A DNA stretch of 64,000 nt from Comamonas sp. BIGb0124. Its GTDB lineage: Bacteria; Pseudomonadota; Gammaproteobacteria; Burkholderiales; Burkholderiaceae_C. The translations under genes and the position numbers were made by a program. The notes beneath the pieces were generated by a model. It searched no databases and was not told the DNA's origin. It was given only the letters and a program-made list of their open reading frames with translations. Positions 55,626 to 64,000 of this stretch are shown in pieces. Location: positions 372,001-436,000 of the forward strand of contig NZ_RJVF01000009.1 in assembly GCF_003752175.1 (NCBI RefSeq), read 5' to 3'. Each line of letters opens with the position of its first letter. The first letter of the stretch is position 1.

Positions 55626-56681
55626 ATGAGAGTCCTCGGCATTGAATCCTCCTGCGACGAAACCGGCGTCGCCCTGGTGCGTACCCGGGGCGGCGGGCTC
55701 GTGCCCGAATTGCTGGGCCACGCCCTGCACAGCCAGATCGCCATGCACCAGGCCTACGGCGGCGTGGTGCCCGAGCTGGCCAGCCGCGACCACATCCGGC
55801 GTGTCCTGCCGCTGACCCGCAATGTGCTCGAGCAGGCCGGGGCAGAGCTCGATCAGATCGATGTCATCGCCTACACCCGGGGGCCGGGCTTGGCCGGTGC
55901 GCTGCTGGTCGGCTCCGGCGTCGCCTGCGCGCTGGGTCTGGCCCTGGGCCGGCCCGTGCTCGGCATCCATCATCTCGAGGGTCACCTGCTGTCGCCCTTC
56001 CTGAGTGCCGATCCGCCCGAATTTCCCTTTGTGGCCTTGCTGGTGTCCGGCGGGCACACCCAGCTCATGCGGGTCGACGGCGTCGGCCGCTACGAACTGC
56101 TGGGCGAGACCATCGACGACGCCGCCGGCGAAGCCTTCGACAAGTCGGCCAAGCTGCTGGGCCTCGGTTATCCCGGTGGACCGGCCCTGTCGCGGCTGGC
56201 CGAACAGGGCGATCCCAAGGCCTTTGCCCTGCCGCGCCCTCTGCTGCACAGCGGCGATCTCGATTTTTCTTTCGCCGGCCTCAAGACCGCCGTGCTCACC
56301 CAGGCCCGCAAGCTGGGTGCCGCCCTCGACGATCCCGCCTCGACGGCCAAGGCCGACCTGGCCGCCTCGACGCAGGCCGCCATCGTCGACGTGCTGCTGC
56401 GAAAATCCATGGCCGCACTCAAGCAGACCGGCCTCAAGCGCCTGGTCGTGGCGGGCGGTGTCGGTGCCAACCGGGCCTTGCGCGAGCAACTCAACGCCGC
56501 CTGCCAGCGGGGAGGCATCCGGGTGCACTATCCCGAACTGGCTTTGTGCACCGACAACGGCGCCATGATCGCCCTGGCCGGCGCCATGCGCCTCGAGGCC
56601 GGCATCCAGGCCCCCAGCCACGACTACGCCTTCGACGTGAAGCCGCGCTGGCCATTGGACATGGCGTTGCGCACGGCCTGA
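55626..56681 (+). CDS. tsaD: tRNA N6-threonylcarbamoyladenosine transferase subunit TsaD
   Basis: The 351-residue ASKHA-fold protein transfers the threonylcarbamoyl group to A37 of ANN-decoding tRNAs with TsaB and Tsa[15 protein letters not shown] at the N-terminus, iron ligands H116 and H120 in [38 protein letters not shown] and [12 protein letters not shown] are all present. The start at 55626 gives the expected length; longer in-frame readings run back through the NIT-ANTAR gene on the opposite strand. Confidence 0.97.
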   Translation: MRVLGIESSCDETGVALVRTRGGGLVPELLGHALHSQIAMHQAYGGVVPELASRDHIRRVLPLTRNVLEQAGAELDQIDVIAYTRGPGLAGALLVGSGVACALGLALGRPVLGIHHLEGHLLSPFLSADPPEFPFVALLVSGGHTQLMRVDGVGRYELLGETIDDAAGEAFDKSAKLLGLGYPGGPALSRLAEQGDPKAFALPRPLLHSGDLDFSFAGLKTAVLTQARKLGAALDDPASTAKADLAASTQAAIVDVLLRKSMAALKQTGLKRLVVAGGVGANRALREQLNAACQRGGIRVHYPELALCTDNGAMIALAGAMRLEAGIQAPSHDYAFDVKPRWPLDMALRTA

Positions 56682-56725
56682 TCCGCGCGTCCGCACCACC
56701 GGGCCGGAACCGGCCCCGATGCAAA

Positions 56726-56758
56726 AAACCCCCGTCGGCCGCAAGGCCACGGGGGTTT
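56726..56758. terminator. Bidirectional terminator between tsaD and argG
   Basis: AAACCCCCGT (56726-56735) pairs with ACGGGGGTTT (56749-56758), with an inner GGCC/GGCC stem capped by GCAA. A T run follows on the plus strand and the preceding A run gives one on the minus strand. Confidence 0.9.
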
Positions 56759-56827
56759 CTGTCAGAGAGCCGAAGCTCGCCTGGGCGAGTCCCCAGCAGG
56801 ACCGCGCGGGCCCCGCCGGTCACGGCC

Positions 56828-58520
<1,693 letters not shown>

Positions 58521-58732
58521 GGCTGCTGCGCTTTCAGCGAAACGGACGAAAAGGCCGGCAACGTGCCGGCGAAAAGCGGATTTTAAAACTCTTGCGGCCC
58601 GTTGCCGAAGATGCGGCCCCGATTCGGGTCTGGACAGGCCGGCTTTCCGGCGCCGTTCACCGTGTTTTCGGGGGCGGCTCAGGGCTGCCGGCGCGGCTGA
58701 CCGGCCCGGTGGCCTGCGCTGCCCGGACGCGC

Positions 58733-59080
58733 TCAGACGCGGCTGGCCCAGTCCTCGGCGTCGAAGCCCACGGTCACCGCGCCGTCGTCCCACTCGACCA
58801 CCGGCCGCTTGATGGTGCTGGCGTGGGCCAACATCACCTGTGCGGCCGAGTCCGCGTCGACCACGCCCGTTCGCGTGGCCTCGTCGAGCTGGCGCCACGT
58901 CGTGCCGCGGCGGTTGAGCACCCGTTCCCAGCCCTGAGCCGTCAGCCAGCCTTGGAGCGCTTCCGCAGGGACGCCCTGTTTCTTGAAATCGTGGAACGTA
59001 TAGGCCACGCCCTGGTCGGCGAGCCAGGCGCGTGCCCGCTTGACCGTATCGCAGTTGGGGATTCCGTAGAGCTGAGTCAT
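58733..59080 (-). CDS. ArsC/Spx-family thioredoxin-fold protein (YffB type)
   Basis: The 115-residue protein begins TQLYGIPNCDTVKRARAWL, with a single cysteine C10 and no second one two residues on, so it is not a Spx-type CxxC switch. FHDFKKQGVP, LNRRGTTWRQLDE and TIKRPVVEW are typical of YffB. It is glutathione-linked in relatives rather than a true arsenate reductase. It diverges from folC. Confidence 0.9.
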   Translation of the reverse strand: MTQLYGIPNCDTVKRARAWLADQGVAYTFHDFKKQGVPAEALQGWLTAQGWERVLNRRGTTWRQLDEATRTGVVDADSAAQVMLAHASTIKRPVVEWDDGAVTVGFDAEDWASRV

Positions 59081-59178
59081 GCGTCGATTATGGATCTTGA
59101 AGTGCGTGACAATTGCCGCTTCTGTCACCCTTTCCATCTGGGGCGCGGTCGGTGCCGCCGCGCGTCAGGTCCCGGACC

Positions 59179-60492
59179 ATGAACAATCTGCAAGACTGGC
59201 TCGCCTATTGCGAGCGCATCCACCCCCAGACCATCGAACTCGGACTCGATCGTGTCCGCCAGGTGGCCGAACGGCTGGCGCTGCGCTTCGACTGCCCGGT
59301 CGTCACGGTCGCCGGCACCAACGGCAAGGGTTCGACCTGCGCCATGCTCGAGGCCATCTACATCCAGGCCGGTTACCGCACGGGGCTCTACACCTCGCCC
59401 CACCTCGTGCACTTCGAGGAACGCTGCCGCCTCGACGGCGCCATTGCCGATGCCGAGTCGCTTGTCCCCCATTTCGAAGCCGTGGAGCAGGCTCGCCTGG
59501 CAGGCACCGAAATCAGCCTGAGCTATTTCGAATTCACCACCCTGGCCATCATGCGCCGCCTGGCAGAGGCCCAGCCCGACGTGGTCATCCTCGAGGTCGG
59601 CTTGGGCGGCCGGCTGGATGCGGTCAACATCATCGACACCGACTGCGCGATCATCACCAGCATCGACATCGATCACCAGGCTTTCCTGGGCAACGACCGC
59701 GAAACCATCGGCCGCGAGAAGGCCGGCATCATGCGTGCGGGCGTGCCGGCCATCGTGGGCGATCCCATGGCCCCCGACAGCATCTTCGAGCACGCCGCCG
59801 CCATCGGTGCCGACCTGTGGCGCTTTGGCCACGATTTCAACTTCTCGGGCGACAAACAGCAGTGGAGCTGGGCCGGGCGTGGACGGCGTTACGCCAGCCT
59901 GGCCTATCCGGCGCTGCGCGGCGCCAACCAGCTCATCAACGCATCGGGCGCGCTGGCCGCGCTCGAAGCCTTGCGCGACCGCCTGCCCGTGGCGGCCCAG
60001 GCCGTGCGCATGGGGCTGGCACTGGCCCAGGTGCCCGGCCGTTTCCAGATCGTGCCGGGCCAGCCCTCGCTGGTGCTGGATGTGGCCCACAACCCGCATT
60101 CGGTGGCGGCGCTGGCGGCCAACCTCGACGCCATGGGCTTTTTCCCGACCACCTTTGCCATCCTGGGCGTGATGGCCGACAAGGAGTTCGAACCCATGCT
60201 GCGCAGGATGGCGCCGCTGGTCGACCACTGGATCTTCACCGATCTCGACACCCCGCGTGCGGCCACGGCCGCCGACGTCCGCGACTACTGGAATGCCCTG
60301 GCGCTGCGTCCCGAGGTGCCCGTCGAAACCGCAGCCACGCCGCAGGCCGCCCTCGAACGGGCCGTGGCTCAGGCAGAGCCCGCTGATAGAATCGTCGTCT
60401 TTGGCTCGTTCTACACGGTTGGTGGTGTGCTTCACGATGGCGTGCCTCGCCTCGATGCTCCGCATTTCACGGCCCCGAACACTGACTCATGA
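59179..60492 (+). CDS. folC: Bifunctional folylpolyglutamate/dihydrofolate synthase
   Basis: The 437-residue Mur-ligase-fold enzyme makes dihydrofolate and adds glutamates to folates. The P-loop is VAGTNGKGSTC (about 44-54), with YTSPHLVHFEER, EVGLGGRLDAVNI and DIDHQAFLG. HNPHS and the carbamate region match FolC. The start at 59179 is chosen because MNNLQDWLAYCERIHPQ is a standard FolC N-terminus. It overlaps the SPOR-protein gene by four bases, starting the folC-dedD-cvpA run. Confidence 0.95.
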   Translation: MNNLQDWLAYCERIHPQTIELGLDRVRQVAERLALRFDCPVVTVAGTNGKGSTCAMLEAIYIQAGYRTGLYTSPHLVHFEERCRLDGAIADAESLVPHFEAVEQARLAGTEISLSYFEFTTLAIMRRLAEAQPDVVILEVGLGGRLDAVNIIDTDCAIITSIDIDHQAFLGNDRETIGREKAGIMRAGVPAIVGDPMAPDSIFEHAAAIGADLWRFGHDFNFSGDKQQWSWAGRGRRYASLAYPALRGANQLINASGALAALEALRDRLPVAAQAVRMGLALAQVPGRFQIVPGQPSLVLDVAHNPHSVAALAANLDAMGFFPTTFAILGVMADKEFEPMLRRMAPLVDHWIFTDLDTPRAATAADVRDYWNALALRPEVPVETAATPQAALERAVAQAEPADRIVVFGSFYTVGGVLHDGVPRLDAPHFTAPNTDS

Positions 60493-61316
60493 GTTTTTTC
60501 AAGTTTCGCCAAGGTGGCGCGGACGCCCCAGCGGCCCCGACGCCTGGCAAGAAACCGCGCGGCAAGGCCGCTGCCGCCCCGACGGAAAGCGTTGAAGTCA
60601 TGCGCCGCCGGGCCCGGCATCGTCTGATCGGCTCGGTGGTTCTGGTGCTGGCCGCCATCGTCGGCTTCCCGCTGGTCTTCGACACCACGCCGCGTCCTGT
60701 CTCGGGCGATATCGCTATCGAAATCCCCAGCAAGGACGTCACGGCCCCGCTCGCGCCCGCGGCCCCTCAGGCCGGCAACGGCCTGGATGCCGGCGAAGAA
60801 GAAATCGTCGCTCAGGCGCCAGCTGCCGCACCGGCACCGAGCGCGCCGCCCGCGCCCGCCGCCCCTCCCGCACACAGTCCCGCTCCGGCCGCGCCTGCTC
60901 CGTCGCCTGCACCGGCCCCGACGCCCGCGCCGCGCCCGGAACCGGCCCGCCCCGCAGCGCAGACACCCGCACCTGCACCTGCACCTGCACCCACGGCCCC
61001 TCGCACCAGCGATGCCGATCGTGCCCGTGCCTTGCTCGAAGGGCGCGCCCCTGCTGCCGCGGCACCTGCCGCCGCTGCCGAGACCGGTGCCCGTTTTGTG
61101 GTTCAGGTGGGTGCCTTCGCCGACCAGAACAAGGCACTCGAGGTGCGCCAGCGCATCGAACGCTCGGGCCTCAAGACCTATACCCAGGTGGCCCAGACGG
61201 CCGATGGACCGCGCACCCGCGTTCGTGTCGGACCGTTCGCCAACCGGGGCGAAGCCGATCAGGCCGCCGGCAAGATCAAGGCGCTGGGTTTTCCCACCAG
61301 CGTGCTGAGCCTGTGA
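60489..61316 (+). CDS. DedD-like SPOR-domain cell-division protein
   Basis: The 275-residue membrane protein has a short cytoplasmic N-terminus and one transmembrane helix (HRLIGSVVLVLAAIVGFPLV, about 44-63). A periplasmic linker of about 100 residues, almost all Ala and Pro, follows. The C-terminal SPOR domain (about 198-275: ARFVVQVGAFADQNKALEVR, ending TSVLSL) binds denuded septal peptidoglycan. The linker includes a short in-frame six-base repeat (CCTGCA) around 60970-60985. Coupled to folC by ATGA overlap. Confidence 0.93.
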   Translation: MSFFKFRQGGADAPAAPTPGKKPRGKAAAAPTESVEVMRRRARHRLIGSVVLVLAAIVGFPLVFDTTPRPVSGDIAIEIPSKDVTAPLAPAAPQAGNGLDAGEEEIVAQAPAAAPAPSAPPAPAAPPAHSPAPAAPAPSPAPAPTPAPRPEPARPAAQTPAPAPAPAPTAPRTSDADRARALLEGRAPAAAAPAAAAETGARFVVQVGAFADQNKALEVRQRIERSGLKTYTQVAQTADGPRTRVRVGPFANRGEADQAAGKIKALGFPTSVLSL

Positions 61317-61344
61317 GCGAACGCTCGACCTGAAGGCCGGCGCC

Positions 61345-61908
61345 GTGGCTGCACTCGACTGGATTGCATTGGCTGTCGTCGTCGCGTCGTCTCTTGTAGG
61401 CGCGTGGCGCGGCCTCATCTTCGAGGTGCTGTCGCTGGCCGGTTGGGTGCTCGCATTCGTGGCCGCCTACTGGTGGGCCACCGATCTCGCGGCCCTGCTG
61501 CCCATGGGCGACAGCAGTGCGGCATGGCGCCTGGCGGCGGCGTTCGTGCTCATCTTTCTGGGGGTGGTGTTCGTCGTCAGCCTGTTGGCCAGCCTGCTGC
61601 GCAAATTGTTCACCGCCATCGGACTGAGGCCGTTGGACCGGGCATTGGGAGCCGTGTTCGGCGTCGCCAGGGCAGGGCTGCTGTTGCTTGCACTGGCCGT
61701 GGCGGTACGCCTCCTGGGGTTGGGCCAGGAGGACTGGTGGCAGAGCGCCCGCAGCGCGGCCTGGCTGGAGCAGGCCCTGGTGCAGCTCGAGCCCTGGATG
61801 CCCCAGGCGTTCTCGGACTTCCTGAAGCCCGACGACGAGACGGCGCCGGGGCTTCTGCCGCGCGACGGCCGGCAACCGGAGCGGCCGGTGTTGCGTTTGC
61901 CGGTCTGA
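61345..61908 (+). CDS. cvpA: CvpA family membrane protein
   Basis: The 187-residue inner-membrane protein has four hydrophobic segments and the CvpA pattern (ALDWIALAVVVASSLVGAWRG, LRPLDRALGAVFGVARAGLL). It starts at GTG 61345 with GAAGG about 9 bases upstream. In E. coli cvpA precedes purF and is needed for colicin V production and envelope resistance. Here purF also follows, after 156 bases. Confidence 0.93.
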   Translation: MAALDWIALAVVVASSLVGAWRGLIFEVLSLAGWVLAFVAAYWWATDLAALLPMGDSSAAWRLAAAFVLIFLGVVFVVSLLASLLRKLFTAIGLRPLDRALGAVFGVARAGLLLLALAVAVRLLGLGQEDWWQSARSAAWLEQALVQLEPWMPQAFSDFLKPDDETAPGLLPRDGRQPERPVLRLPV

Positions 61909-62064
61909 TCCGGGGGGGCGGGAGAACAGCGGGGTCGGTCGCCGGAGACAGGCCCCAGAGCGGACAAGCTGAAGAGTTGATCAATCCGAGTGAACCTGGA
62001 TGCCTCGCCGGCATCGAAGACCAGGGCATTCCGACTGCGCAATTTTTTCGATGGGACTTAAATC

Positions 62065-63552
62065 ATGTGTGGCATTGTTGGTGTGATCAGTAGCAGCCCT
62101 GTGAATCAGCTGATCTACGATTCACTCTTGCTTTTGCAGCATCGGGGCCAGGACGCTTCTGGCATCGTGACGCAAAAAGACCGTAAATTCTTCATGCACA
62201 AGGCCAAGGGCATGGTGAAGGACGTCTTCCGGACCCGCAACATGCGCGGATTGCCCGGCAACAGCGGCATCGGCCAGGTGCGCTACCCCACTGCCGGCAA
62301 CGCCGACAGCGAGGAAGAGGCACAGCCCTTCTACGTCAATGCGCCCTTCGGCATCGTCATGGCGCACAACGGCAACCTGACCAACGCCCACGCCCTGCGC
62401 CAGGAGCTGTTCAGCACCGATCACCGCCATACCAATACCGAGAGCGACTCCGAGGTCCTGGTCAACATCATTGCCCACGAACTCGAGAAGAACACCCGGG
62501 GCATTCCGCTGACCGTCGACAACGTGTTCGATGCCGTCGCCGGCGTGCATGCCCGCCTCAAGGGCTCCTATGCCGTGATCTCGCTGATCGCCGGCCACGG
62601 TCTGCTGGCTTTCCGCGATCCGTACGGCATCCGCCCCCTGTGCATCGGCCGCGCCGCCGACGGCTCGGTCATGCTCGCCAGCGAATCGGTGGCCCTCGAA
62701 GGCACCGGTTTCCAGCTCGAGAGAGATGTGGCGCCTGGCGAGGCCGTGTTCGTTGCCCTCGACGGCACGCTGCACACGCGCCAGTGCGCACCGTCGTCGC
62801 AGCTCTATCCCTGCGTGTTCGAATTCGTCTACCTGGCCCGTCCCGACTCGGTGCTCGACAGCATCTCCGTCTACCAGGCTCGGCTGGCATTGGGCGAGGG
62901 GCTGGCCAAGCGCCTGATCTCCAAGGTGCCGCCCAACGAGATCGACGTCGTCATCCCCATTCCCGAATCCAGCCGTCCGAGCGCGATGCAGCTCGCACAG
63001 CTCATCGGCAAGCCCTACCGCGAGGGTTTCGTCAAGAACCGCTACGTGGGCCGCACCTTCATCATGCCCGGCCAGCAGGTCCGCAAGAAGTCCGTGCGCC
63101 AGAAGCTCAATGCCGTGGCCAGCGAGTTCAAGGGCCGCAATGTGCTGCTGGTCGACGACTCCATCGTGCGGGGCACCACCAGCCGCGAAATCGTGCAGAT
63201 GGCTCGCGAGGCCGGTGCCAAGAAGGTCTACCTGGCCAGCGCCGCGCCGCCCGTCCGTTACCCCAACGTCTACGGGATCGACATGCCCACGGCCGAGGAA
63301 CTGGTGGCGCACGACCGCACGGTCGAGGAAATCCAGGCCATCATCGGTTGCGACGCCCTGATCTACCAGGACGTGGACGCCATGAAAAAAGTCCTGCGTG
63401 AACTCAACCCCAAGCTCAGCGGCTTCGATGCCTCGTGTTTCGACGGCATCTACGTCACCGGCGACGTCAACGCGGCAGACATCGCTCGCATCAACGACAA
63501 CCGCGTGCAGGTGAGCCTGGACGACGAGGCATCGATCGACGCCAAGGCCTGA
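62065..63552 (+). CDS. purF: Amidophosphoribosyltransferase
   Basis: The 495-residue enzyme starts purine synthesis by making phosphoribosylamine from PRPP and glutamine. The catalytic cysteine is C2 (MCGIVGV, exposed after Met removal). HRGQDASG, AHNGNLTNA and the glutaminase YGIRPL block lie in the N-terminal half, and the PRPP loop NVLLVDDSIVRGTTSREI is in the C-terminal half. It is preceded by cvpA in the usual order. Confidence 0.97.
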   Translation: MCGIVGVISSSPVNQLIYDSLLLLQHRGQDASGIVTQKDRKFFMHKAKGMVKDVFRTRNMRGLPGNSGIGQVRYPTAGNADSEEEAQPFYVNAPFGIVMAHNGNLTNAHALRQELFSTDHRHTNTESDSEVLVNIIAHELEKNTRGIPLTVDNVFDAVAGVHARLKGSYAVISLIAGHGLLAFRDPYGIRPLCIGRAADGSVMLASESVALEGTGFQLERDVAPGEAVFVALDGTLHTRQCAPSSQLYPCVFEFVYLARPDSVLDSISVYQARLALGEGLAKRLISKVPPNEIDVVIPIPESSRPSAMQLAQLIGKPYREGFVKNRYVGRTFIMPGQQVRKKSVRQKLNAVASEFKGRNVLLVDDSIVRGTTSREIVQMAREAGAKKVYLASAAPPVRYPNVYGIDMPTAEELVAHDRTVEEIQAIIGCDALIYQDVDAMKKVLRELNPKLSGFDASCFDGIYVTGDVNAADIARINDNRVQVSLDDEASIDAKA

Positions 63553-63596
63553 GCACACGGGCATTCGGGCGCCGGCACATCCTGGCCGGCGCAAGA

Positions 63597-63629
63597 CAAC
63601 GGCTGAACTGGCATCCAGGTCAGCCGTTG
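63597..63629. terminator. Long hairpin after purF
   Basis: CAACGGCTGA (63597-63606) pairs perfectly with TCAGCCGTTG (63620-63629), and an inner CTGG/CCAG stem caps it. No T run follows, so it may be an RNA-stabilising or partial terminator hairpin. Confidence 0.5.
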
Positions 63630-63692
63630 GCGCTTGATCGGTTGCCAACCGCCCGTTTCCCGATACAGACTCCGACATACAGAGATCAATAG

Positions 63693-64000
<308 letters not shown>

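Noticed and set aside
60960-61000. Repeated CCTGCA units taken as a microsatellite or CRISPR-like array
   Set aside because: Only about three six-base units, in frame within the Ala/Pro linker of the SPOR protein; ordinary low-complexity coding sequence.

Overview
The window is a contiguous piece of chromosome from a high-GC Gram-negative bacterium. Family content (a Bug-type tricarboxylate-binding protein, folC-dedD-cvpA-purF synteny, an RNase II-type gene next to aroE and mtgA, and a nitrate reductase fused to a CysJ-type flavoprotein) points to the Burkholderiales, most likely Comamonadaceae or a close relative. I would not name a genus. I see no IS element, prophage, CRISPR array, rRNA or tRNA. 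The gene at each end of the window is cut.

Region 1 (1-11.5 kb) is an extended Nit1C locus. A MocR-type regulator (cut by the left edge) is divergent from a ten-gene run: nitB, nitC (nitrilase), nitD (radical SAM), nitE (GNAT), nitF (AIR synthase-like), a GT4 glycosyltransferase, nitG, nitH (FAD oxidoreductase), an acyl-AMP ligase and a second GNAT protein. Related clusters are known for cyanide or nitrile assimilation in cyanotrophic pseudomonads and for nitrogen-starvation response in Synechocystis. The product of the pathway is not established by anything I can see here. The divergent intergenic region carries repeated ATTGATCGC elements, a perfect inverted repeat and a sigma-54-like promoter.

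Region 2 (11.7-20.2 kb) is mixed: a glycine-zipper protein, a siderophore-interacting protein, an SGNH hydrolase, a SulP transporter, a PLP-dependent deaminase or desulfhydrase, an SDR-like epimerase, a 2Fe-2S flavin reductase and a Bug protein. Region 3 (20.2-27.8 kb) holds two divergent TPP riboswitches. The minus-strand one precedes a sodium/solute symporter; the plus-strand one precedes an SDR and a NtaA/SnaA/DszA-type flavin monooxygenase. A phosphonate-type ABC transporter (phnDCEE) converges on this pair.

Region 4 (27.9-41.2 kb) is housekeeping: ruvC, gcd, an RNase II-type gene-aroE-mtgA, a gamma-glutamylcyclotransferase-like gene, a bestrophin-like channel, an esterase, rodA, tldD and a lipoprotein. 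Region 5 (41.2-55.5 kb) is the nitrate assimilation locus. It contains nrtABC, nirD, a 1421-residue NasA-CysJ fusion, ybiB, cobA, an MHYT-GGDEF-EAL protein and a NasR-type NIT-ANTAR antiterminator. Both nrtA and nirD are preceded by a sigma-54-like promoter, then by ANTAR-type hexaloop hairpins that overlap an intrinsic terminator. This is the architecture expected for general nitrogen control plus nitrate-responsive antitermination. nirB is missing from the locus.

Region 6 (55.6-64 kb) is tsaD, argG, ppnP, an ArsC-like gene, folC, a SPOR-domain protein, cvpA, purF and the start of gltX. Overall the window is rich in nitrogen-scavenging functions (Nit1C, nitrate uptake and reduction) controlled by several independent RNA-level and sigma-54-like switches.
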